Source of the DNA: Cinclus cinclus
Lineage: Eukaryota; Chordata; Aves; Passeriformes; Cinclidae
Length of the DNA stretch: 64,000 nt
Assembly (NCBI RefSeq): GCF_963662255.1
Contig: NC_085072.1
Span: 7,589,001 to 7,653,000 of the forward strand
Direction of reading: 5' to 3'
The notes under the pieces are model-generated. The model was not told where the DNA came from, did no database searches, and was given only the letters and a program-made list of their open reading frames with translations. Each line of letters starts with the position of its first letter. Position 1 is the first letter of the stretch. A program made the position numbers and the translations under genes. Positions 1-11,883 of this stretch are shown here, in pieces.

Positions 1-2861
1 CATTGTGACCCAATGGAGGCTAATAATCCCAGGATCCCTTTTGACACCAGGGGGCGTAAAAGGGCCAGGAATGAACTGTGACAGCATGGGGCCCAATAGA
101 AACAAGGAACTATTATGACACCATGTAGGCCAAGAATCAAATGAGTCATTGTGGCATCAAGTGGCCTAAAAGGGCATGGAATGCATTGTGACACCACAGA
201 GGTTAAGAGAAACAAGGATCCATTGTGACATAATGGAGGCTAACAATCTCATGATCCCTTGTGACACCAATGGGCCTAAAAGGGGCAGGGATGTATTGTG
301 AAAGCATGGGGCCCTATTAAACCTCGTACAATTATGCCACCATGGAGGCCAAGAATCAAATGATTCATTGTGACATCAAGTGGCCTAAAAGGGCATGGGA
401 TGCATTGTGACACCACAGGGAATAAGAGAAGCAAGGAACCATTGTGACCCAATGCAGGCTAACAATCTCAGAATCCCTTTTGAAACCAGGGGGCGCAAAA
501 GGACCACGGATGAACTCTGACACCATGGGGACCTATATCAGCAAGGAACCATTATGACACCATGAAGGCCAAGAGTCAAATGGTTCATTGTAAGACCAAG
601 TAGCCTAAAAGGGCTTGGAACGCATTGTGACACCACAGAGGTTAAGAGAAGCAAGGAAGCAATGTGACCCAATGCAGGCTAACTATCTAATGATCCTGTG
701 TGGCACCAGGGGGTGTAAAAATGGCCAGTGATGGATTGTTACAGCACGGTGACCAATAGAATCAAGGATCTATTCTGCCACCATGGAGGCCAAGAATCAA
801 ATGATTCATTGTGACATCAAGTGGCCTAAAAGGGCATGGAATGCATTGTGACACCACAGAGGTTAAGAGAAGCAAGGATCCATTGTGACCCAATGGAGGC
901 TAACAATCTCATGATCCCTTGTGACACCAATGGGCCTAAAAGGGCCAGGGATGAATTGTGAAAGCATGGGGCCCAATTAAAACCTGGTACAATTATGCCA
1001 CCGTGGAGGCCAAGAATCAAATGATTCATTGTGACATCATGTAGCCTAAAAGGGCATGGGATGCATTGTGACACCACAGGGGTTAAGAGAAGCAAGGAAC
1101 CATTGTGACCCAATGCAGGCTAACAATCTCAGAAACCCTTTTGAAACCAGGGGGCGCAAAAGGACCACGGATGAACTGTGACAGCATGGGGACCTATAGA
1201 AACAAGGAACCATTATGACACCATGAAGGCCAAGAATCAAATGGTTCATTGTAAGACCAAGTGTCCTAAAATGTCTTGGAATGCATTGTGACACCACAAA
1301 GGTTAAGAGAAGCAAGGAACCATTGTGACCCAAAGCAGGTTAACAATCTAATGATCCATTGTGACACCAGGGGTTGCAATAGGGCCAGGGATGAATTGTG
1401 AAAGCATGGGGCACAATAAAAACATGGAAATATTATGACACCATAGAGGCCAAGACTCAAATGATTCATTGTGACATCAAGTGGCCTAAAAGGGCATGGG
1501 ATGCATTGTGACTCCACAGGGGTTAAGAGAAGCAAGGATCCATTGTTACCCAATGGAGGCTAACAATCAAATGATCCCTTGTGACACCAATGGGCCCAAA
1601 AGGGCCAGGGATGAATTGTGAAAGCATGGGGCCCAATAAAAACCTGGTACAATTACGCCACCATGGAGGCCAAGAATCAAATGATTCATTGTGACATCAA
1701 GTGGCCTAAAAGGGCATGGGATGCATTGTGACACCACAGAGGTTAAGAGAAGCAAGGAACCATTGTTACCCAAAGGAGGCTAACAATCTAATGATCCATT
1801 GTGAGACCAGGGGTTGCAATAGGGCCAAGGATGAATTGTGAAAGCATGGGGCCCAATTAAAACCTGGTACAATTATGCCACCATGGAGGCCAAAAATCAA
1901 ATGATTCATTGTGACATCAAGTGGCCTAAAAGGGCATGGGATGCATTGTGACACCACAGGGGTTAAGAGAATTAAGGAACCATTGTGACCCAATGCAGGC
2001 TAACAATCTAAGAATCCCTTTTGACATCAGGGGGCGCAAAGGACCACGGATGAACTGTGACAGCATGGGGACCTATAGAAGAAGCAAAGAATCCTTATGA
2101 CACCATGAAGGCCAAGAATCAAATGATTCATTGTGACATCAAGTGGCCTAAAAGGGCTTGGAATGCATTTTGACCCCACAGAGGTTAAGAGAAGCAAGGA
2201 ATCATTGTGACCGAATGGAGGCTAACAATCTAATGATCCATTGTGACACCAGGGGCTGTAATAGGGCCAGGGATGAATTGTGAAAGCATGGGGCACAATA
2301 AAAACATTGAAATATTATGCCACCATGGAGGCCAAGAATCAAATGATTCATTGTAAAACCAAGTGGCCTAAAAGGGCATGGGATGCATTGTGACACCACA
2401 GGGGCTAAGAGAAGCAAGGAACCATTGTGACCCAATGGAGGCTAACAATTTAATGATCCCTTCTGGCACCAGGGGGTATAAAAAGGGCCAGGGATGGATT
2501 GTTACAGCACGGGGACCAATAAAACAAGGATCTATTATGCCACCATGGAGGCCAAGAATCAAATGATTCATTGTGACATGAAGTGGCCTAAAAGTGCATG
2601 GGATGCATTGTGACTCCACAGGGGTTAAGAGAAGCAAGGAACCATTGTGACCCAAGGGAAGCTAACAATCTAATGATCCCTTGTCACACAAGGTGTTGTA
2701 AAAGGGCCAGGGATGAATTGTTACAGCATGGGGCCCAAGAAAAACATCGAAACATTATGACACCATAGAGGCCAAGACTCAAATGATTCATTGTAACACC
2801 ATTGGCCTAAAAGGGCATGGGATGCATTGTGACACCACAGGGGTTAAGAGAAGCAAGGATC
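1..2861 (+). repeat. Segmental duplication I, copy 1 (13 monomers)
   Basis: Matches 5063-8364 nearly base for base, sharing rare variants: CTAACTATCTAATGATCCTG near 679 and 5741, GAAGAAGCAAA/GAAGAAGCAAAC near 2080 and 7580, CCTTGTCACACAAGG at 2679 and 8182, and AATGAGTCATTG near 140 and 5202. The offset is 5062 at the left, 5282 from 1101 and 5503 from 1541, because the second copy has two extra monomers. The left edge is cut by the window. Confidence 0.88.
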
Positions 2862-5062
2862 CATTGTTACCCAATGGAGGCTAATAATCCCAGGATCCCT
2901 TTTGACACCAGGGGGCGGAAAAGGGTCAGGAATGAATTGTGACAGCATGGGGCCCAATAGATACAAGGAGCTATTATGACAGCATGGAGGTCAAGAATCA
3001 AATGATTCATTGTGACACCCAGTGGCCTAAAAGGGCATGGAATGCATTGTGACACCACAGAGGTTAAGAGAAGCAAGGAACCATTGTGACCCAATGCAGG
3101 CTAACAATCTAATGATCCATTGTGACACCAGGGGTTGTAATAGGGCCAGGGATGTATTGTGAAAGCATGGGGCACAATAAAAACATGGAAATATTATGAC
3201 ACCATAGAGGCCAAGACTCAAATGATTCATTGTAACACCAAGTGGCCTAAAAGGGCATGGGATGCATTGTGACACCACAGAGGTTAAGAGAAGCAAGGAA
3301 CCATTGTGACCCAATGCAGGCTAACAATCTAATGATCCCTTGTGACACCAATGGGTCTAAAAGGGCCATGGATGAATTGTGAAAGCATGGGGCCCAATTA
3401 AAACCTGGTACAATTATGCCACCATGGAGGCCAAGAATCAAATGATTCATTGTGACATCAAGTGGCCTAAAAGGGCATGGGATGCATTGTGACAACACAG
3501 GGGTTAAGAGAAGCAAGGATCCATTGTGACCCAAGGGAGGCTGATAATCCCAGGATCCCATATGACACCAGGGGGCGTAAAAGGGCCAGGGATGAATTGT
3601 CACAGCATGGGGCCCAGTAGAAACAAGGAACCATTATGCCACCATGGAGGCCAAGAATCAAATGATTCATTGTGACATCAAGTGGCCTAAAAGGGCATGG
3701 GATGCATTGTGACACAGCAGAGGATGAGAGAAGCAAGGATCCATTGTGACCCAATGCAGGCTAACAATGTAATGATCCCTTGTGACACCAATGGGCCTAA
3801 AAGGGCCAGGGATGAATTGTGAAAGCTTGGGGCCCAATTAAAACCTGGTACAATTATGCCACCATGGAGGCCAAGAATCAAATGGTTCATTGTAAGACCG
3901 AGTGGCCTAAAAGGGCTTGGAATGCATTGTGACACCGCAGAGGTCAAGAGAAGCAAGGAACCTTTGTGACCCAATGCAGGCTAACAATCTAATGATCCCT
4001 TGTGGCACCAGGGGGTATAAAAAGGGCCCGGGATGGATTTTTACAGCACGGGGACCAACAGAAGCAAGGATTTATTATGCCACCATGGAGGCCAAGAATC
4101 AAATGATTCATTGTGACATCAAGTGGCCTAAAATGACATGGGATGCATTGTGACACCACAGGGGTTAAGAGAAGCAAGGAACCATTGTGACCCAATGGAG
4201 GCTAACAATCTAAGAATATCTTTTGACACCAGGGGGCGCAAAAGGACCACGGATGTACTGTGACAGCATGGGGGCCAATAGAAGCAAGGAACCATTATGA
4301 CACCATGAAGGCCAAGAATCAAATGATTCATTGTGACATCAAGTGGCCTAAAAGGGCTTGGAATGCATTGTGACACCACAGAGGTTAAGAGAAGCAAGGA
4401 ACCATTGTGACCCAATGGAGGCTAACAATCTAATGATCCATTGTGACACCAGGGGTTGTAATAGGGCCAGGGATGAACTGTGACAGCATGGGGCCCAATA
4501 GAAACAAGGAACCATTATGACACCATGGAGGCCAAGAATCAAATGATTCATTGTGACATCAAGTGGCCTAAAAGTGCATGGGATGCATTGTGACACCACA
4601 GGGGTTAAGAGAAGCAAGGAACCATTGTGACCCAATGGAGGCTAACAATCTAATGATCCCTTGTGACACCAATGGGCCTAAATGGGCTAGGGTTGGATTG
4701 TGACAGCACGGGGACCCATAGAAGCAAGGATCTATTCTGCCACCATGGAGGCCAAGAATCAAATGATTCATTGTGACATCAAGTGGCCTAAAAGGGCATG
4801 GGATGCATTGTGACACCACAGAGGTTAAGAGAAGCAAGGATCCATTGTTACCCAATGGAGGTTAACAATCTAATGATCCCTTGTGACACCAATGGGCCTA
4901 AAAGGGCCAGGGATGAATTGTGACAGCACGGGCACCAATAGAAACAAGGATCTATTATGCCACCGTGGAGGCCAAGAATCAAATAATTCATTGTGACATC
5001 AAGTGGCCTAAAAGGGCATGGGATGCATTGTGACAGCACAGGGGTTAAGAGAAGCAAGGATC

Positions 5063-8000
5063 CATTGTGACCCAATGGAGGCTAATAATCCCAGGATCCC
5101 TTTTGACACCAGGGGGCGTAAAAGGGCCAGGAATGAACTGTGACAGCATGGGGCCCAATAGAAACAAGGAACTATTATGACACCTTGGAGGCCAAGAATC
5201 AAATGAGTCATTGTGGCATCAAGTGGCCTAAAAGGGCATGGAATGCATTGTGACACCACAGAGGTTAAGAGAAACAAGGATCCATTGTGACCTAATGGAG
5301 GCTAACAATCTCATGATCCCTTGTGACACCAATGGGCCTAAAAGGGGCAGGGATGTATTGTGAAAGCATGGGGCCCTATTAAACCTCGTACAATTATGCC
5401 ACCATGGAGGCCAAGAATCAAATGATTCATTGTGACATCAAGTGGCCTAAAAGGGCATGGGATGCATTGTGACACCACAGGGAATAAGAGAAGCAAGGAA
5501 CCATTGTGACCCAATGCAGGCTAACAATCTCAGAATCCCTTTTGAAACCAGGGGGCGCAAAAGGACCACGGATGAACTCTGACACCATGGGGACCTATAT
5601 CAGCAAGGAACCATTATGACACCATGAAGGCCAAGAGTCAAATGGTTCATTGTAAGACCAAGTAGCCTAAAAGGGCTTGGAACGCATTGTGACACCACAG
5701 AGGTTAAGAGAAGCAAGGAAGCAATGTGACCCAATGCAGGCTAACTATCTAATGATCCTGTGTGGCACCAGGGGGTGTAAAAATGGCCAGTGATGGATTG
5801 TTACAGCACGGTGACCAATAGAATCAAGGATCTATTCTGCCACCATGGAGGCCAAGAATCAAATGATTCATTGTGACATCAAGTGGCCTAAAAGGGCATG
5901 GAATGCATTGTGACACCACAGAGGTTAAGAGAAGCAAGGATCCATTGTGACCCAATGGAGGCTAACAATAAAATGATCCCTTGTGACACCAATGGGCCTA
6001 AAAGGGCCAGGGATGAATTGTGAAAGCATGGGGCCCAATTAAAACCTGGTACAATTATGCCACCGTGGAGGCCAAGAATCAAATGATTCATTGTGACATC
6101 AAGTGGCCTAAAAGGGCATGGAATGCATTGTGACACCTCAGGGGTTAAGAGAAGCCAGGAACCATTGTGACCCAATGCAGGCTAACAATCTAATGATCCC
6201 TTGTGACACCAATGGGCCTAAAAGGGCCAGGGATGAATTGTTACAGCACGGGGACCAATAGAAGCAAGGATCTTTTATGCCACTGTGGAGGCCAAGAATC
6301 AAATAATTCATTGTGACATCATGTAGCCTAAAAGGGCATGGGATGCATTGTGACACCACAGGGGTTAAGAGAAGCAAGGAACCATTGTGACCCAATGCAG
6401 GCTAACAATCTCAGAAACCCTTTTGAAACCAGGGGGCGCAAAAGGACCACGGATGAACTGTGACAGCATGGGGACCTATAGAAACAAGGAACCATTATGA
6501 CACCATGAAGGCCAAGAATCAAATGGTTCATTGTAAGACCAAGTGTCCTAAAATGTCTTGGAATGCATTGTGACACCACAGAGGTTAAGAGAAGCAAGGA
6601 ACCATTGTGACCCAAAGCAGGTTAACAATCTAATGATCCATTGTGACACCAGGGGTTGCAATAGGGCCAGGGATGAATTGTGAAAGCATGGGGCACAATA
6701 AAAACATGGAAATATTATGACACCATAGAGGCCAAGACTCAAATGATTCATTGTAAGACCAAGTGGCCTAAAAGGGCATGGGATGCATTGTGACACCACA
6801 GGGGCTAAGAGAATTTAGGATCCATTGTTACCCAATGGAGGCTAACAAGCTAATGATCCCTTGTGGCACCAGGGGGTATAAAAAGTACCAGCGATGGATT
6901 GTTACAGCACGGGGACCAATAGAAGCAAGGATCTATTATGCCACCATGGAGGCCAAGAATCCAATGATTCATTGTGACATCAAGTGGCCTAAAAGGGCAT
7001 GGGATGCATTGTGACTCCACAGGGGTTAAGAGAAGCAAGGATCCATTGTTACCCAATGGAGGCTAACAATCAAATGATCCCTTGTGACACCAATGGGCCC
7101 AAAAGGGCCAGGGATGAATTGTGAAAGCATGGGGCCCAATAAAAACCTGGTACAATTACGCCACCATGGAGGCCAAGAATCAAATGATTCATTGTGACAT
7201 CAAGTGGCCTAAAAGGGCATGGGATGCATTGTGACACCACAGAGGTTAAGAGAAGCAAGGAACCATTGTTACCCAAAGGAGGCTAACAATCTAATGATCC
7301 ATTGTGAGACCAGGGGTTGCAATAGGGCCAAGGATGAATTGTGAAAGCATGGGGCCCAATTAAAACCTGGTACAATTATGCCACCATGGAGGCCAAAAAT
7401 CAAATGATTCATTGTGACATCAAGTGGCCTAAAAGGGCATGGGATGCATTGTGACACCACAGGGGTTAAGAGAATTAAGGAACCATTGTGACCCAATGCA
7501 GGCTAACAATCGAAGAATCCCTTTTGACATCAGGGGGCGCAAAGGACCACGGATGAACTGTGACAGCATGGGGACCTATAGAAGAAGCAAACAATCCTTA
7601 TGACACCATGAAGGCCAAGAATCAAATGATTCATTGTGACATCAAGTGGCCTAAAAGGGCTTGGAATGCATTTTGACCCCACAGAGGTTAAGAGAAGCAA
7701 GGAATCATTGTGACCGAATGGAGGCTAACAATCTAATGATCCATTGTGACACCGGGGGCTGTAATAGGGCCAGGGATGAATTGTGAAAGCATGGGGCACA
7801 ATAAAAACATTGAAATATTATGCCACCATGGAGGCCAAGAATCAAATGATTCATTGTGACATCAAGTGGCCTAAAAGGGCATGGGATGCATTGTGACACC
7901 ACCGGGGCTAAGAGAAGCAAGGAACCATTGTGACCCAATGGAGGCTAACAATTTAATGATCCCTTGTGGCACCAGGGGGTATAAAAAGGGCCAGGGATGG

Positions 8001-8364
8001 ATTGATACAGCACGGAGACCAATAAAACAAGGATCTATTATGCCACCATGGAGGCCAAGAATCAAATGATTCATTGTGACATGAAGTGGCCTAAAAGTGC
8101 ATGGGATGCATTGTGACTCCACAGGGGTTAAGAGAAGCAAGGAACCATTGTGACCCAAGGGAGGCTAACAATCTAATGATCCCTTGTCACACAAGGTGTT
8201 GTAAAAGGGCCAGGGATGAATTGTTACAGCATGGGGCCCAAGAAAAACATCGAAACTTTATGACACCATAGAGGCCAAGACTCAAATGATTCATTGTAAC
8301 ACCATTGGCCTAAAAGGGCATGGGATGCATTGTGACACCACAGGGGTTAAGAGAAGCAAGGATC
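5063..8364 (+). repeat. Segmental duplication I, copy 2 (15 monomers)
   Basis: Partner of 1-2861. Two monomers have no counterpart in copy 1: an E/C mosaic at 6163-6382 and a C monomer at 6823-7043. Both insertions are whole repeat units, so phase is kept. After 8365 the copies diverge: class E here against class D at 2862. Confidence 0.88.
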
Positions 8365-9024
8365 CATTGTTACCCAATGGAGGCTAACAATCAAATGATC
8401 CCTTGTGACACCAATGGGCCCAAAAGGGCCAGGGATGAATTGTGAAAGCATGGGGCCCAATTAAAACCTGGTACAATTACGCCACCATGGAGGCCAAGAA
8501 TCCAATGATTCATTTTGACATCAAGTGGCCTAAAAGGGCATGGGATGCATTGTGACAACACAGGGGTTAAGAGAAGCAAGGATCCATTGTGACCCAATGG
8601 AGGCTAATAATCCCAGGATCCCATTTGACACCAGGGGGCGCAAAAGGACCACGGATGAACTGTGACATCATGGGGACCTATAGAAGCAAGGAACCATTAT
8701 GACACGATGAAGGCCAAGAATCAAATGGTTCATTGTAAGACCAAGTGGCCTAAAAGGGCTTGGAATGCATTGTGACACCAGAGAGGTTAAGAGAAGCAAG
8801 GAACCACTGTGACCCAATGCAGGCTAACAATCTAATGATCCATTGTGACACCAGGGGTTGCAATAGGGCCAGGCATGAATTGTGAAAGCATGGGGCACAA
8901 TAAAAACATGGAAATATTATGACACCATAGAGGCCAAGACTCAAATGATTCATTGTAACACCAAGTGGCCTAAAAGGGCATGGGATGCATTGTGACACCA
9001 CAGAGGTTAAGAGAAGCAAGGATC

Positions 9025-9244
9025 CATTTTTACCCAATACAGACTAACAATCTAATGATCCATTGTGACACCAATGGGCCTAAAATGGCCAGGAATGAAT
9101 TGTGACCCCATGGGGCCCAATAGAAACAAGGAAATATTATGACACCATGAAGACCAAGAATCAAATGATTCAATGTGGCAACAAGTGGCCAAAAAGCACC
9201 TGGGATGCATGGTGACACCACAGCGGTTAAGAGAAGCAAGGAAC
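9025..9244 (+). repeat. Variant monomer V, copy 1
   Basis: A 220-bp monomer that fits none of the five classes. It has GACCCCATGGGGCCC in u3, CATGAAGACCAAG in u4, ATGTGGCAACAAGTGGCC with AAAAAGCACCTGGG in u5 and GCATGGTGACACCACAGCGG in u6. Only one other copy exists in the window (11004-11223). Confidence 0.8.
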
Positions 9245-11003
9245 CATTGTGACCCAATGCAGGCTAACAATCTAATGATCCATTGTGACACCAGGGGTTG
9301 CAATAGGGCCAGGGATGAATTGTGACAGCATGGGGTCCAATAGAAACAAGGAACCATTATGACACCATAGAGGCCAAGACTCAAATGATTCATTGTAACA
9401 CCAAGTGGCCTAAAAGGGCATGGGATGCATTGTGACACCACAGGGGTTAAGAGAAGCAAGGAGCCATTGTGACCCAATGCAGGTTAACAATCTAATGATC
9501 CCTTGTGACACCAGGGGTCCTAAAATGGCCAGGGATGGATTGTTACAGCACGGGGACCAATAGGAGCAAGGATCTATTATGTCACCATGGAGGCCAAGAA
9601 TCAAATGATTCATTGTGACATCAAGTGGCCTAAAAGGGCATGGGATGCATTGTGACACCACAGGGGTTAAGAGAAGCAAGGATCCATTGTGACCCAATGG
9701 AGGCTAATAATCCCAGGATCCCATTTGTCACCAGGGGGCGTAAAAGGGCCAGGGATGAATTGTGACAGCATGGGGCCCAATAGAGACAAGGAACCATTAT
9801 GACACCATGGAGGTCAAGAATCAAATGACTCATTGTAAGACCAAGTGGCCTAAAAGGGCATGGGATGCATTGTGACACCACAGGGGCTAAGAGAAGCAAG
9901 GAACCATTGTGACCCAATGCAGGCTAACAATCTAATGATCCCTTGTGACACCAGGGGGCCTAAAATGGCCAGGGATGGATTGTTACAGCTCGGGGACCAA
10001 TAGAAGCAAGGATCTTTTATGTCACCATGGAGGCCAAGAATCCAATGATTCATTGAGACATCAAGTGGCCTAAAAGGGCATGGGATGCATTGTGACACCA
10101 CAGGGGTTAAGAGAAGCAAGGATCCATTGTGACCCAGTGGAGGCTAATAATCCCAGGATCCCATTTGACACCAGGGGGCGTACAAGGGCCAGGGATGAAT
10201 TGTGACAGCATGGGGCCCAATAGAAAAAAGGAACCATTATGACACCATGGAGGCCAAGAATCAAATGATTCATTGTGACATCAAGTGGCCTAAAATGGCA
10301 TGGAATGAATTGTGACACCACAGGGGCTAAGAGAAGCAAGGAGACATTGTGACCCAATGCAGGCTAACAATCTAATGATCCCTTGTGACACCAGGGGGCC
10401 TAAAAGGGCCAGGGATGAATTGTGAAAGCATGGGGCCCAATTAAAACCTGGTATAATTATGCCACCATGGAGGCCAAAAATCAAATGATTCATTGTGACA
10501 TCAAGTGGCCTAAAAGGGCATGGAATGCATTGTGACACCACAGAGGTTAAGAGAAGCAAGGAACCATTGTGACCCAAGGCAAGCTAACAATCTTAGAATC
10601 CATTTGACACCAGGGGGCGCAAAAGGACCACGGATGAACTGTGACATCATGGGGACCTATAGAAGCAAGGAACCATTATGACACGATGAAGGCCAAGAAT
10701 CAAATGATTCATTGTAAGACCAAGTGGCCAAAAAGGGCTTGGAATGCATTGTGACACCAGAGAGGTTAAGAGAAGCAAGGAACCACTGTGACCCAATGCA
10801 GGCTAACAATCTAATGATCCATTGTGACACCAGGGGTTGCAATAGGGCCAGGGATGAATTGTGAAAGCATGGGGCACAATAAAAACATGGAAATATTATG
10901 ACACCATAGAGGCCAAGACTCAAATGATTCATTGTAACACCAAGTGGCCTAAAAGGGCATGGGATGCATTGTGACACCACAGAGGTTAAGAGAAGCAAGG
11001 AAC

Positions 11004-11223
11004 CATTGTGACCCAAGGCAGACTAACAATCTAATGATCCATTGTGACACCAATGGGCCTAAAATGGCCAGGAATTAATTGTGACCCCATGGGGCCCAAT
11101 AGAAACAAGGAAATATTATGACACCATGAAGACCAAGAATCAAATGATTCAATGTGGCAACAAGTGGCCAAAAAGCACCTGGGATGCATGGTGACACCAC
11201 AGCGGTTAAGAGAAGCAAGGAAC
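11004..11223 (+). repeat. Variant monomer V, copy 2
   Basis: Near-identical to 9025-9244, including GCACCTGGGATGCATGG in u5/u6, but with AATTAATTGTGACC where copy 1 has AATGAATTGTGACC. It sits at the same place in the duplicated B-V-B-C run. Confidence 0.8.
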
Positions 11224-11883
11224 CATTGTGACCCAATGCAGGCTAACAATCTAATGATCCATTGTGACACCAGGGGTTGCAATAGGGCCTGGGATGAATT
11301 GTGAAAGCATGGGGCACAATAAAAACATGGAAATATTATGACACAATAGAGACCAAGACTCAAATGATTCATTGTAACACCAAGTGGCCTAAAAGGGCAT
11401 GGGATGCATTGTGACACCACAGGGGTTAAGAGAAGCAAGGAGCCATTGTGACCCAATGCAGGTTAACAATCTAATGATCCCTTGTGACACCAGGGGTCCT
11501 AAAATGGCCAGGGATGGATTGTTACAGCACGGGGACCAATAGGAGCAAGGATCTATTATGTCACCATGGAGGCCAAGAATCCAATGATTCATTGTGACAT
11601 CAAGTGGCCTAAAAGGGCATGGGATGCATTGTGACACCACAGGGGTTAAGAGAAGCAAGGATCCATTGTGACCCAATGGAGGCTAATAATCCCAGGATCC
11701 CATTTGTCACCAGGGGGCGTAAAAGGACCATGGATGAACTGTGACAGCATGGGGACCTATAGAAGCAAGGAACCATTATGACACCTTGAGGGGCAAGAAT
11801 CAAATGGTTCATTGTATGACCAAGTGGCCTAAAAGGGCTTGGAATGCATTGTGACACCACAGAGGTTAAGAGAAGTAAGGAAC

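Larger units (their letters stand above)
1..8364 (+). repeat. Array region 1: irregular, more diverged monomers
   Basis: Thirty-eight monomers with no regular class order. Classes left to right: D E A C E A B E B/E A B C B* D B E D E/A C A B/D E/C E/C D E A C E E/C A B C E B/E A B C B*. Slashes mark mosaics; B* is a B-like variant at 2643 and 8146. Monomers here carry many private substitutions and small indels (e.g. an extra base near 710, GAAGAAGCAAA near 2080). This is consistent with an older or less homogenised part of the array. Confidence 0.75.
8365..11883 (+). repeat. Array region 2, with 5-monomer tandem duplication
   Basis: Sixteen monomers: E D/A B V B C D C D E A B V B C D/A, where V is an odd variant monomer. 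The stretch about 8610-9745 matches about 10590-11725 at offset 1979 (nine monomers minus one base). Shared marks are GACATCATGGGGACC, GACACGATGAAGG, CACCAGAGAGG and the V monomer. Confidence 0.8.

Noticed and set aside
826..1113. Minus-strand open frames of 75-95 codons, one per monomer across the window (MGHNGS... to ...MHPMPF)
   Set aside because: They recur every 220 bp, overlap their neighbours by 68 bp in shifted frames (220 = 1 mod 3), and all end at the stop made by CCTAAAA. They are by-products of the repeat and its strand skew; protein variants simply follow monomer class. No promoter, start context or codon-level constraint is seen.
2679..2693. Rho-independent terminator at the small hairpin
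   Set aside because: The stem is six pairs, no T run follows and there is no gene upstream; the setting is eukaryotic satellite.
9025..9244. Foreign insertion at the odd V monomer
   Set aside because: It is still a 220-bp monomer with all six subrepeats in place, so it is a diverged unit and not an insert.
9052..9477. Longer minus-strand open frame (141 codons), repeated at 11031-11456
   Set aside because: It arises because the V monomer lost the usual antisense stop (CCAAAAAG replaces CCTAAAAG). It spans almost two monomers and is present twice only because the segment is duplicated.
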